Shown: positions 22,666 to 33,107 of the stretch, piece after piece | How the letters are laid out: the number at the start of each line of letters is the position of its first letter | How positions within the stretch are numbered: position 1 is the first letter of the stretch | Assembly: GCA_003254925.1 (NCBI GenBank) | Contig: QANZ01039462.1 | Span: forward strand, 1-64,000 | From: Chamaecrista fasciculata | Taxonomy: Eukaryota > Streptophyta > Magnoliopsida > Fabales > Fabaceae | Reading direction: 5' to 3' | DNA: 64,000 nt | Made by a program: the position numbers and the translations under genes | Notes under the pieces: generated by a model | Databases searched by the model: none | Told to the model about the DNA's origin: nothing | What the model saw: only the letters and a program-made list of their open reading frames with translations

Positions 22666-24108
22666 GCTTGTGACTACCATGGGGTCATCATAGTCCTGGT
22701 TGACTTCCCACAATTCGTCGTCAGTAAAGACTATGGGTTCGACCCATCTTTCCTCGGTGGAGGCCTCTTTGTAATCTATTCTCAATATGGACCGGTTCAC
22801 CTTTCTTCTTTTGTGAGGGGTCTTGGCGCCACTTTTTTCTATGCCACCCGAGATCATGTGGATGATTTCGGTTGGCCTGTTATCTCTCGGCGGTGTGCGC
22901 CGATCTCCTTTCTTTTCATTGTCGTCAGCGCACCCACCCCTAGATTTCTTCTGATCCCGGACGTTCTTGTCGTCTCTAGCCCTCTTATTTCCATCCTTCT
23001 TTATGAACCTTGACGGGAGGCGTCCCTGTCTGATCAGGTTCTCGATTTCATCGTTCAAAACGATACATTCGTCAGTTGTGTGTCCTTCACCTCTGTGATA
23101 CCTGCAATACTTACTGGTATCCACATTTCGTCCTACCCTCCTGGGGCGATCTGAGAGTCTTGGGAGGAGATCTGTGTTGGCGATCTCACGAAAGACCTCT
23201 GATTGGGATACAGCAAGGACTGTGTAGACCGTGTGTTTTCCCCTAGGTGGGGATCGAGGATGCCGGGGGTGGTCTCTTCCCCTTGAGTTCCCACCAGTTC
23301 TCTCTGAATTCTTGTTATGCGGCTTTCTCGCGTCTGGTTCTATCCTCGCGAAGCGATCGCGCTGGGTTCTGTCCAGGTCTTCCTTCGTTATGAATTCCTC
23401 AGCCATTGAGAGAAGTTCACCCACAGATTTGGGAGCTCTGTGGGTGAGTTCCTTATGGGCGTGGCCTGGTCTAATTCTTGCAAGGAATGAGTACACCGCG
23501 ATTTTGTCATCCACCTCCTTGATGCTCAACAATGTCTTGTTGAATTTTGCCAAGTAATCTCTCAGCGACTCTCCCTTGTTCTGCCTGATGTCGGTCAAGA
23601 CCGCCATCGGTTGCTTGTATACTTTGCTGGTGGCGAACCGTTTTTTAAACATGTCTTCCAAGTCCCTGAAGCAGTGTACTGAGCTTGCAGGGAGTTTGGA
23701 GAACCAATCCAGAGCTGGTCCCTCCAGAGTTATAGGGAAAAGCTTGCACCTCTGAGGATCTCCCAGATTGGAGATGTTCATGGCAGCCTTGAAGTTGAGC
23801 AAGTGGTCTTCCGGGTCTTTCTCGCCTGTGTAAGGCGTTAACTTCATGGGCATTTTGAAGTTCTTGTCAAGTTCCACAGTCTGCACATGAGGAGCAAAGA
23901 TTCCCTCCGCCAGTTGGGGCGTTCTCGCTTGTCCCAATGGGTTGGTCGGTGGCGCCAATTCTTGGGCGCTCACGGGCTGATAGGTTCCACTGGATCCTCC
24001 GTAGACGCCGTATCCAGGGTAATACTGAGGATAGTACCCCTGAGGATAATAGTAACCTTGAGGCGGGTAAGCGTAGGCGCCGGACCAGGCCTGCTGCTGG
24101 GTAGGTTG
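22666..24108 (-). pseudogene. Tat gypsy gag, C-terminal part, minus strand
   Basis: Structural protein of the element particle. The retrotransposon gag core is clear: DPEDHLLNFKAAM, FPITLEGPALDWFSKLP and FRDLEDMFKKRFATS, then SLRDYLAKF. A zinc knuckle of CX2HX4HX4C type (CRYHRGEGHTTDEC) follows, as in Tat gag. A Tyr/Gly/Pro-rich stretch encoded at about 24000-24100 leads into the second Copia insertion; gag continues beyond it at 26472. Confidence 0.87.
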
Positions 24109-26476
24109 TGATGGAGATTATGCCCTAGGGCCAATCATCCTATAGATATGTTTGGAACATATCAATTAATTTATGGAGATAAATTAATGGTTATCATATT
24201 ATTAGCATGTTTACTATGATAACAGTCCATGATTAATTATGAGATAGTTAATCTAAATTGTCCCTGGTCGCTCATTCGAGTGGGAACTTGAATTGAACCA
24301 AGACCAGCCTGACCTCGGTGCATGGAGATGCACGCACTAGATGCTGGGACGAGAGTCATGGTGCAATTATGTNTTAGTACTCCCCAATCAATCATGATAA
24401 TCAAGAACAGTTCTTGATTATTCAAGAATCATAGATAAAGTTCTCGCATTCACTTGGGAAGAAGTGAAGGAGGCTAGCACCTGGGCATCTGCCAAACTGC
24501 TCGTGTGAATCACCGGTAGAGGAAGGACACTCGAAGTGGACTTCTCAAATTCGCGAACACAATAAGTCACCGATTGAAATTAGGTAAACATCTTTACTTT
24601 CTGGTATAAACATAGTTAGTGGATCCTGGAAGGAATCACAGAGTAAGCATATTTTATCAAGTTTTTTTTATTTTTCCGCTGCGCTTCCTCTGTGATTTCC
24701 CAACAGTGGTATCAGAGCCACGCTAATTATATGTTTATACTAGTTTTGTGATATACATGAGATGTATGTTGGGTGTTTATAGTTTTAATCACATGCTTAA
24801 GTTTTGCGAAAACCCACCACATGATTTTGTATGATACGAGAATAGGATTTTGTATGATTTTGTATGAGATACAAGAATAGGATTTTGTATGAGATACAAA
24901 GTTCGTAAATGTGTCTTGAATGTATATGATACATGAATAGCACAACTCGTTTAATTTTTAAAATTGGTTTTAAAATTGAACCAAAACGGAACAATTTAAA
25001 ATTGAACCCTTTTAAAAATCTTAAGTTTTAATGCCATCAATAAAACAACCCTGTTATCTTCTTGTTCATCGTGGGGCGGTGATAGCCTACGCTGCACGTA
25101 CCCACTTTTACCTTGAGGAGACACGGGTGAATGGATTTTCAACGCAATGCCTCATTGAAGTCTTTGTTTGTTGGATGCGGTGATCGCCTACGCGACACGT
25201 GTTCAATGGGCCTTGATCAAATTTGGTTGGGCTTTTGCCTCATTGTTTTGAATTTNNNNNNNNNNNNNNNNNNNNNNNNNNNNNNNNNNNNNNNNNNNNN
25301 NNNNNNNNNNNNNNNNNNNNNNNNNNNNNNNNNNNNNNNNNNNNNNNNNNNNNNNNNNNNNNNNNNNNNNNNNNNNNNNNNNNNNNNNNNNNNNNNNNNN
25401 NNNNNNNNNNNNNNNNNNNNNNNNNNNNNNNNNNNNNNNNNNNNNNNNNNNNNNNNNNNNNNNNNNNNNNNNNNNNNNNNNNNNNNNNNNNNNNNNNNNN
25501 NNNNNNNNNNNNNNNNNNNNNNNNNNNNNNNNNNNNNNNNNNNNNNNNNNNNNNNNNNNNNNNNNNNNNNNNNNNNNNNNNNNNNNNNNNNNNNNNNNNN
25601 NNNNNNNNNNNNNNNNNNGGAAGATTTGATCTTCCAAATTGATTCTCCAAGATTGCATTTTGATTCCAATTTTAATATTAAGGTAATATTTTAAATTGGA
25701 AATCAAGTCATAAAATTTTGATATAAAGATATCATAATCTTATGGTTTGATAATTTTATGATTTTAGGGTTTCCTAAAATTATAATTATCAAAGTCCCCA
25801 AACCCTATAAATACAAGCCATGTAAGTCGACTTTCAGAGGAGAACTAACAAAGGAGAGAAATTTCGATTTTTACTCTAGGTTAGAGAGAGAATTCACAAC
25901 TTGAGAATTGGATTCTTGGGAGTGAAATCACAAAAGGGTGAGAGCCTCATGCACATTAGAAAAGTCGACTTAGCCTAGATCTTCACAAGGAAAATTCGAT
26001 TTTGCCTTGGTGAGGAGAGAGAGAGAGAGAAAATCGCATCCTTGCTTTCCTAGAGAGAGAAAGTGGCGCATAATATTAAAGAGTTTAATATTGTGTGAGA
26101 AGGTTGTGTGGGATCAAGAATCAGATTCTTGATCAAGGCGCCAAACAGTTCTTGATAATTCAAGAAGAGTTCTTGAATTTAAAGAACACCGTAGATAAAG
26201 GTTCCGGATTCACTTGGAGAAGTGAAGGAGGCTAGCACCTAGGCATCTCCGAAACTGTTCGTGTGGATTACCGGCGGAGGAAGGACGCGTCACGTGGACT
26301 TCTTGGAAACGCCCCGTTCAACTAAACCGATTGAAACTCGTGAGGTATACCACTAACCAAAGGTTTTAAATTCAGCTAGCGGATCCGTTCGGGAATTCTA
26401 GGACCTAGGCGTTTAAAATTTTAATTTACTGTTTTGGCTTCCGCTGCCTTAGGCGCCCTGAATTCCCAACAGGTTG
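24104..26476 (+). mobile_element. Second Copia insertion, in Tat gag, with 5-bp target duplication; incompletely assembled
   Basis: The element runs from TGATGG (24109) to CCCAACA (26471), flanked by GGTTG at 24104-24108 and 26472-26476. A first LTR (24109-24705, broken by an n at 24373) is followed by the primer-binding site TGGTATCAGAGCC at 24707-24719 and about 530 bp of leader. Then come 363 N's and the second half of a 3' LTR (25619-26471). The two LTR ends differ markedly (CTGTGATTTCCCAACA versus CCTGAATTCCCAACA), so the first one may be a mis-join to another subfamily. Coding sequence is lost in the gap. Confidence 0.82.
25256..25618. other. Assembly gap of 363 N
   Basis: Run of N. 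Open frames reported through it have no meaning. The true size is unknown; a complete Copia element would need several kilobases here. Confidence 1.
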
Positions 26477-26812
26477 AGCAAGCTGACTGGGGTCCACCAC
26501 TTGAGCAGGTGGAGGGTAGATCAGGGGTGCTTGCTGTTCTTGGCCCCCTGGGTTTCCTTCTGGAGGTACAAGTTCCGAGTCACCATCTTCAGCAACTCGC
26601 TTTCCTTTGCCCATAACCATGTCCCGGATGTCTTTGCGCAGCGCTTCCATCTCTATCCGCATGTCAGCCTTGAGTGCAGCAAACCTATCCTCTTCTGTTA
26701 TGGTGATCTGTCCCACAGGCGTTGGTTTGGCAGCGCGGGGGCTTCTTGAATGGTAGGGAATCCAGGCAGAGGAGCGAGCGTCGAATCCTGAACGGATTGA
26801 GTCACTGAGCAT
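26477..26812 (-). pseudogene. Tat gypsy gag, N-terminal part, minus strand
   Basis: Encodes VGQITITEEDRFAAL, an acidic/helical stretch (KADMRIEMEALRKDIRDM), and a Pro/Gln-rich linker that runs into the Copia insertion. It is continuous with the gag part ending at 24108 once the insertion and one copy of GGTTG are set aside. A second frame upstream (about 26698-26830) carries the expected preceding gag residues (PGFPTIQEAPALPNQ), so there is a frameshift near 26735. The normal leader and primer-binding site are missing: gag sequence abuts LTR interior at about 26829. Confidence 0.78.
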
Positions 26813-26828
26813 CCCGGAGTTTGGTGAT

Positions 26829-27325
26829 TAATGAGAGAATCAATCGGGGGGATCCTGATTGATCTTTGAACGATTCTTGATTGATCAGGCAATGTTTCCT
26901 TATCCGCTTCTACGTGGACGCCCTCTTGTTGGCGTCCTCAACTGATGAAGGAGCATGAGGCGTTCACGCCTGGGTGACTCCTCTGTTGGGCTTGCACGCT
27001 ACTGGTTTGAGCCTTTTGGGCCTCCTGATTATTGGGCCTATTATCACTAGTCCCAATAAAAGGAGTGAAGCTCTGTCCCCATCAGTGGAGTCCCTATTAA
27101 GGGCGTTATCGATTCTGACTATTGCCTTCCTTTGCTGTTGTTGGCGTCGACGTCTCGGGTGCCCCTTATGGACCACGAAAACTCCTCATGCTTTGGTTGA
27201 CGAGGAGCTCCAGGTATCAGCGCCACATGCCATGGTTTGGTCGATGGGGCGTTACCGGTGTCAGCGCCACATACCATGCTTTGGTCGATGGGGTGTTACC
27301 GGTTTCAGCGCCACATATCCCTGTC
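26829..27325 (-). mobile_element. Truncated 5' LTR of the Tat gypsy element, minus strand
   Basis: Aligns with 6248-6747 of the 3' LTR, including the tandem 'tcagcgccacat...ggtcgatggggcgtt' units. The R/U5 end next to gag is deleted. Its right side runs into a non-LTR retrotransposon tail at about 27326, so the outer boundary and target duplication cannot be seen. Confidence 0.82.
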
Positions 27326-27445
27326 TTTTCCCAGTTGTAGTTTTTTCTTAGTTTCCCTTGTTTGTATCCTGTTTCTGGTTTGTAAGGTTTTGGCTTGTAA
27401 GACTCTGGTTTCTTTTAATGCAATTCCTGTTTCACGGAAAAAGAG
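27326..27445 (+). repeat. 3' tail of a non-LTR retroelement, first copy
   Basis: The block 'agttttttcttagtttcc ... ggttttggcttgtaagactctg ... ttaatgcaattcctgtttcac' followed by A-rich sequence occurs here and again at 31050-31145. Shared 3' ends running into A-tracts point to LINE or SINE copies truncated at their 5' ends. No coding part remains. Confidence 0.6.
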
Positions 27446-27876
27446 ATGTATAACAAAAGAGATGTATAACAAAAGAGATGGTCCCTTTCTCCTCTCCTTT
27501 CTCTCTCCTCTCATTTCTAGTTGGTCCCTTTCTCCTCTCCTTTCTCTCTCCTCTCCTTTCTAGCTTTTTATCTTTCTAGCTTTTTATACATCTCTTTTGT
27601 TATTTCTACCAATTGAGTTCATCAGGCTAGAAAGGAGAGGAATGCTATCATGAGCTCAATTGTTATTTCTAAATTATGGTTTTCAGAAAGTCACAACATG
27701 CATGTATATGGTTTCTTTTTTTCACCATCATTTTTCACTATATATTTTTATTAATAAAAATATTTATTTTCCCAAAATAAACTAGCATGTATTTCAGGAC
27801 ATGCCTTTCAATAACTGCACAACTATTAGGAGTGATGGAGTGGATTCAGTGAAATTCACGGAGATAAAAAAAATTA
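27446..27876. repeat. Pyrimidine-rich tandem and inverted segment
   Basis: Tandem 'agatgtataacaaaag' units (27448-27480), two copies of a block of about 50 bp starting 'ggtccctttctcctctcctttc' (about 27479 and 27523), and the inverted sequence 'atacatctcttttgttatttc' at about 27586-27606. No gene. It resembles the scrambled patch to the right. Confidence 0.6.
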
Positions 27877-28409
27877 GGCTTAAGTGCACTTTTGGTCCCA
27901 TAACTATGATAAAAGTTTCATTTTGGTCCCATAACTTTTTTTGTTGCAATTTTGGTCCCATAACTTCTCAAAAGGTTCCACCGTTAGTCCCTTGGTGAAT
28001 TCCATCCATATTTAGCCGTTAAGTATGACGTGGCATAGTAACTAGGATCATGATGTGGCAAAATAAGATGAAGTGGACTGCAATAGGATCTATATGCAAC
28101 ATATTAAAACTTATCTATACCCAACCACAAAATATATAAAGAGTGGTATTGACAGAGACTAATCTAGTGGGGAAGAAGAGACTTCAAGCAGAAGGCGCCG
28201 ACGAAGTCGATGGGATCCTCAGCCTGAGTCGAACGACCAAAGCGGCGGCGACGGCGAATCGGGAAGCGGAACGAGGAAGAGGAAGTCCCGTTGGGCTGAC
28301 GAGGAAGAGGAAGTACCACTCTTTTGTATATATTGTGGTTGGGTATAGATAAGTTTTAATATGTTGCATATAGATCCTATTTTAGTCCATTTCATCTTAT
28401 TTTGCCACA
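27877..28409. mobile_element. Pack-MULE-like foldback element with a captured gene fragment
   Basis: The left arm begins GGCTTAAGTGCACTTTTGG and carries three 'ggtcccataact' repeats. Its inner part (28045-28140) returns in reverse at 28320-28409 ('gttgggtatagataagttttaat' and 'gcatatagatcctattttag'). Between the arms sits a GC-rich block that is coding in character. The outer right arm is cut off at an assembly n (28410), so the end and target duplication cannot be checked. Confidence 0.72.
28151..28319 (+). pseudogene. SF1: Captured fragment of splicing factor 1 (branchpoint-binding protein)
   Basis: In the frame read from 28163, the block translates to an acidic/Ser stretch, [18 protein letters not shown], a Gly/Ser linker, then [17 protein letters not shown] double RSRW signature in this order is the N-terminal region of plant SF1/BBP, which recognises the intron branchpoint and contacts U2AF65. 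This is recognition from memory of the family, not a database match. Only about 50 codons are present, without start codon, helix-hairpin, KH domain or zinc knuckles, and both ends run into transposon arms. I infer an exon piece copied into a Mutator-like element. Confidence 0.75.
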
Positions 28410-30355
28410 NAATTATATATAATAAACTAAAATATAATTTCTTATTTTAAGTTGCATGGGAAAACTACAAAATAGAAAAGCTTGGCAGCGTTGCATACTT
28501 GCATGCTTGCATCCTGCATAATTCTAAAACTACAAAATAGAAAAGCTTGGCAGCGTTGCATATGATGTATCCACGTCACAATGCCGCTTCGGGATCGGGC
28601 ATTTAGCTTCCATCGAGACAAGTAGGGTACGCTTATCTTCCTCTATCACTCTTCGGTCATAATATCACTCTTCGGTCAATTATGACGACTCCTTTGAGTT
28701 GAGTTATTGATTTTGCATGATGCAAATTAAATTGAATTAAATAATTTTGCTTATAATAACCTAACTTTATTTTGAATAGTAACCAATACTCCTCAACCAA
28801 TTTGGTATTTTGAAAAGCATAATGGAAAAGACACTAATTAATTAATATCATGTGTTTTTGTAACGGTCGATGGATGTATGGTATTAATATATATGTATGG
28901 TATTAAACTATTAATTAATAGAAGTCAAGTCAAGTCAAAGAATTGTGATTCTCATTCTCTCACATTTCACATAACTCATTGGCATGCACATGTCACAAGG
29001 AAAAGGTAAGTCATTAGATGTTGAACGTGGGTCCCACTTCATGATTCTGTTTGTGCCTAGTCGCACATGTTAAATAATATACTGCTCATGAGCAACAAAT
29101 ATGTCTGATTCAGATACAAATCAGACATTAAATATAATATCTTAACGAACTTTATCTCATTCTCTACATTAAATTTCCATCACTCAACTTGTTAGAGGAA
29201 AGTGTTTCCTTGATTTCAACTTCATTCTCCTGGAGGTTTCTAAGTATATGCAGAAAGTTATGTCAGTAACAAAATATTTTATCTATTATAGATAAAAGTT
29301 AAATATAAGTTTGTTACCACACCTGCCATCGTGAATTAGTGATCAAACACAGCATCTCCTCTCTTTTTGTGTCAATTTTGGTTCATTCTCACGATAGCAT
29401 GAGAAAAGAGACATGCTATCATGAGAATGAGAATCACGTATGTATCAAACTAAAGTTGATTAATTTGTTAATGTGGACAACAAACATACTGCACATGTCC
29501 CACTTTCCCTCATAGGTTAGGTGTGCGCATAGGTTAGGTGGTCCCACTTTCCCTCAGCGTCCCACTTTCTCCATCCCATACTAATGTCACTCCTTCATTC
29601 CTTCACTCACTCCTTCATTCCTTCATTCCTTCACTCACTCCTTTATATTACAAAAGTACTTTACAAAAGAAGATATAGGGGGTTTTGTCTGGGACAAAAC
29701 CCAGATGTGTAATATATATTACACATTTTGTAATATCAAAAGTATTCATCCCCATTCTTATAAGATATTACAAAAGTATTAAATAGTTTTGTAATATCTT
29801 ATAAGAATGGGGATGAATGGATGATGGATGGGAAATGGGAATCCGGAATCCCTGAGGAGAAAGAAAGCGGGGGGGTGTGCCAGGCTGAAGGCAACTCGAA
29901 ATTGTTGCCCGAAATTGTTGCCCTAGAGGAAGATATACATATGCCCTTTCAAACGTTTGAAAGGGCATGGGAATGGAAGTGGGACCCACGGCCTTGCTGA
30001 GGGAAAGTGGAGATATCTCCTGCTCCAACCTGCATTTCTCGAGCCTTGCTGCAATTTAGTGTACACGTGGCAGCATCAAGACGGTTCAAAAAATCAACGG
30101 TCAATATTAAAGGAAGGAGTGAGTGAATGAGTGAAGGAGTGAAGGAGTGAGTGAATGAATAAAGTGAGGCAGCTTCTGGACGGTCCCACTCCATACCTGC
30201 CATCTTCCTATAGCCACTCCCGATGCAAACATCGCTATGCACCAGCTTCCTTGTACTTCATGTCTGTTTGTGCCTAGTCGTACAACTAATATATATATAC
30301 ATGTACATACATGGTGAGGCTGAAGCTGAAGCTAACTATTGATCACTAATTCACG

Positions 30356-30751
30356 ATGTCAGATGTGGTGAACCAGGAGCTAGTGTTTGAAAAGTATCTA
30401 AGTGAGATACAAATCCAGGGAGGCCAGATGTGTGTGTCCGTTGCTCATCATAACAATCTGCTTCTTCTAGGGCAACGCCAGAGAGTGTTTGAAGCGATAT
30501 GTGAATCACACCACCTTCATGAATTTCGAGTTGCCTTTCATACAAATGGTGACTATAGGAAGTTGTTAATCACAAGAGGTTGGACTAACATTGTGCGAGA
30601 AATGAAGCTTCGAGTAGGAGATATAGTCAGGCTCTACAGAGAAACACACCACCCCAGTGGCCAATTCCTCAGATTCAGAATTGTTTTCCTGAGACCTATT
30701 ACATTGTTTGGTTCTGAAATTGAAGCTGTTGTTCCTCTCGTCCTTCCTTGA
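30356..30751 (+). CDS. B3-domain-like small protein (131 aa), possibly a fragment
   Basis: A single uninterrupted frame. The middle and C-terminal parts read like the second half of a plant B3 DNA-binding fold: KLLITRGWTNIVREMKLRVGD followed by IVRLYRE and LRFRI. That is the W-x-x-[FI]-V-[RK]-[ED]-x-x-L-x-x-GD pattern of REM/ARF-type B3 domains, here with VFEAICESHH as the first strand and loop. The N-terminal 40 residues are not recognised. A second, broken copy of the same segment lies at 31926-32156. Within a rearranged patch, it may be a small B3 gene, a duplicate, or a pseudogene; the open frame alone cannot decide. Confidence 0.5.
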   Translation: MSDVVNQELVFEKYLSEIQIQGGQMCVSVAHHNNLLLLGQRQRVFEAICESHHLHEFRVAFHTNGDYRKLLITRGWTNIVREMKLRVGDIVRLYRETHHPSGQFLRFRIVFLRPITLFGSEIEAVVPLVLP

Positions 30752-31049
30752 TCCATCTCACAAGATAAAACAGGTAAGCGAGCCATTAAATCATTTTAGT
30801 CCTTTCTTTAAATTTAACCTTGACATTTTCTTTTCTTTAATTTTTCCTTTAAAGTACTAATTTCAAGGTTTCACATTTTTGTGACAGCCGCAAGATTCAT
30901 ATACCACGGAGATGCTGTGTTTTATCACTCCATACCTAATTTTCTGTCTCAAGTATTCCTTGGGGACCTTTTTGGCATCCCTATACCACGGAGAGTGGGT
31001 GTGGGATGAATGTTGTGTTCTGTTTTTTCTTTAAATCCCTTTTCCCTGT

Positions 31050-31145
31050 TCTAGTTTTTTCTTAGTTTCCTTTGTTTGTAAGGTTTTGGCTTGTAAGACT
31101 CTGCTTTCTTTTAATGCAATTCCTGTTTCACGAAAAAAAAAAATA
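31050..31145 (+). repeat. 3' tail of a non-LTR retroelement, second copy
   Basis: Same tail as at 27326-27445, here ending in a clear A-tract at about 31132-31143. Confidence 0.6.
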
Positions 31146-31925
31146 GTACTGTAAGTAAAACATCATTCGGTCATACATCATAGTATTATGTACGAAATAT
31201 CATATATAAAGTTCAAAGTTATGTATGCAAAATGTTATATTTAGGAGGCAATCCTACTTTCACAGCCTGCCAAAGAAATTGAAGAGAGACAATAGAAGTC
31301 ACAGTCTTTTTTTTTTTTGGCCAACGACAGTAGAAGTCACAGTCAATGATTGACAATTTATAACTCATTGTCTCATTCTCCCACATTTGAATTTTCACTT
31401 AACTGATTCACCTGTCACGCACATGTCACAAGTTGAGTGTAGAAAAGAAATATGATTAAAATGTTTTGCAAATTAACATGTAAAACAGAGTAAGAAATGC
31501 AAATCATTACAAATTAATGTCCAATATGTTTTGATTTTCCTTTCATTCTTATATATACTTCCAAACAGAGTCAATATAAATAATCATCTTTCTATGGTTA
31601 AAATCTATCAAAATATTACTAGTAGTACATAGCTCATGGAACTTTGATATTAATGATAATAAAGTGGACGAGAAATAATAGATAAAAGGATATATAGTAA
31701 GTGAAAATAGGGAAATAGGGACAACCTTTGTGTCACTAACGTTTATGTTAGCTACTGATTTTAGTATTTAGTATTCTCTCTCTCTGTCTGACATTCTACC
31801 CTTCCTTTCTTTCTGCATTTCTTCCCTACTCTGTGCATTTCAGAGCTGTTTATGCTCTTGGTTGCGAATCCTTTTGATTTTCTTCGTAATAGACATTCAT
31901 ATTTGATTGTCTCATTCTCCCACAT

Positions 31926-32156
31926 TTGAACCGTCCAGATGCTGCCACGTGTACACTAAATTGCATCAAGGCCGTTCCACTTTCCCTCAGCGTTCCACTC
32001 CCTTTGCATCGGGAGTATAGGAAGTTGGTGTTCACAAGAGGTTGGACTCACATTGTGCGAGAGAGTTGGTCCCTTTCCCTCAAAAGAAGATATATTATCT
32101 TTGTTACAAAAGAAGTTCAAAACCCTAACTCAACTCAAAGGAGTCGTCATAATTGA
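31926..32156 (+). pseudogene. Second, broken copy of the B3-like segment
   Basis: Residues EYRKLVFTRGWTHIVRES correspond to DYRKLLITRGWTNIVREM of the intact frame. On both sides the similarity stops: upstream is the inverted-repeat block also found at 30051-30088, and downstream is unrelated sequence. The frame is therefore a chimera of repeated pieces rather than a gene. Confidence 0.55.
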
Positions 32157-32606
32157 CCGAAGAGTGATAGAGGAAGATAATTGTGACGTGGATACATCAT
32201 AGTGCGAGACACAGTTTAGATGCTGGCACTCACAGTTTAGACACAGTTTAGATGCTGCCACTCAGCGTCCAGATGCTGCCACTCAACGTGGGGGGAGACT
32301 ACTACACGCCGACGAAGTTGAAGGCGAGAAAGATAAAAAGCTAGAAAGATAAAAAAGAAATAACACGAGAGAGGAGATACTGTGAAGTATAACTAAAATA
32401 TTCTATTTGGTGATAGCATTACCTACAACAAAAGAGATGTTTGTCGTGTCTATCTACTACACCTAGAAATGAATTAGTGAAATGAATAAAATGAGAGATA
32501 GTTAGCGATGTTGGGAAACATATGTTTGGTACCCTTTTACAAAAGTATAAAAAGAACAGCTTGTTGTAAAAGGGTACCAAACATTTTTATTTGTTGTAAA
32601 AGAAAT

Positions 32607-32837
32607 AAAGTAGGATTGCCTCCATGCCCAGCCTCATATATCTGTCATTATTCCACAAATTAATTAAATAATGACAGATATATTGTCCTTGATCACAACT
32701 TGGAATAATGACATTGTCCTTGATCACAACTTGGAATAATGACATTGTCCTATATCTCTCATATATCTGTCATTATTTAATTAATTTGTGGAATAATGAC
32801 AGATATATGAGGCTGGGCATGGAGGCAATCCTACTTT
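32607..32837. repeat. Perfect 76-bp inverted repeat with tandem spacer
   Basis: Left arm 32607-32682 ('aaagtaggattgcctccatg ...') returns exactly in reverse at 32762-32837. The spacer holds two copies of a 31-bp unit ('attgtccttgatcacaactt...'). The 'aaagtaggattgcctcc' motif also appears inverted or direct at about 31235-31251 and 32912-32930. Confidence 0.85.
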
Positions 32838-33107
32838 AATGGCATGGAGCAATAACGGATCAACCAAAAGCTACTTCATACATAAAGTTCAAAGTTATGT
32901 ATGCAAAATGTCATTAAAGTAGGATTGCCTCCTAAATATAACATTTTGCATACATAACTTTGAACTTTATGTATGATATTTCGTATATGGAATGTATGTG
33001 GATCGGACAATAAATAATACATTTTCCTTTGCTTAATGGATGATATATTTGGATGGGCGAAAAACAAATTAGACACTTTTTCTATGAATTTATTATAAGT
33101 AGCACTN

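Larger units (their letters stand above)
28411..33106. other. Mosaic patch of shuffled inverted and direct short repeats between two assembly n's
   Basis: Many 30-80 bp segments recur here, often inverted. Examples are 28671-28705 and 32126-32165 (inverted); 30051-30088 and 31928-31965 (inverted); 29590-29647 and 30113-30168 (inverted, 'cattccttcactcactcc'); 30552-30601 and 32014-32063 (direct); 28463-28498 and 28525-28560 (direct); and 31207-31250 with 32884-32985. There are perfect hairpins at 29744-29817, 29941-29968 and 32523-32583. It contains one intact B3-like frame. Confidence 0.7.

Noticed and set aside
25131..25706. Open frames through 25203-25706 on both strands
   Set aside because: They consist almost wholly of N translated as X; the gap has no sequence information.
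27446..27690. Possible CRISPR-like or satellite array of 'agagatgtataacaaa' units
   Set aside because: Only two to three units, and plant nuclear context; ordinary short tandem duplication.
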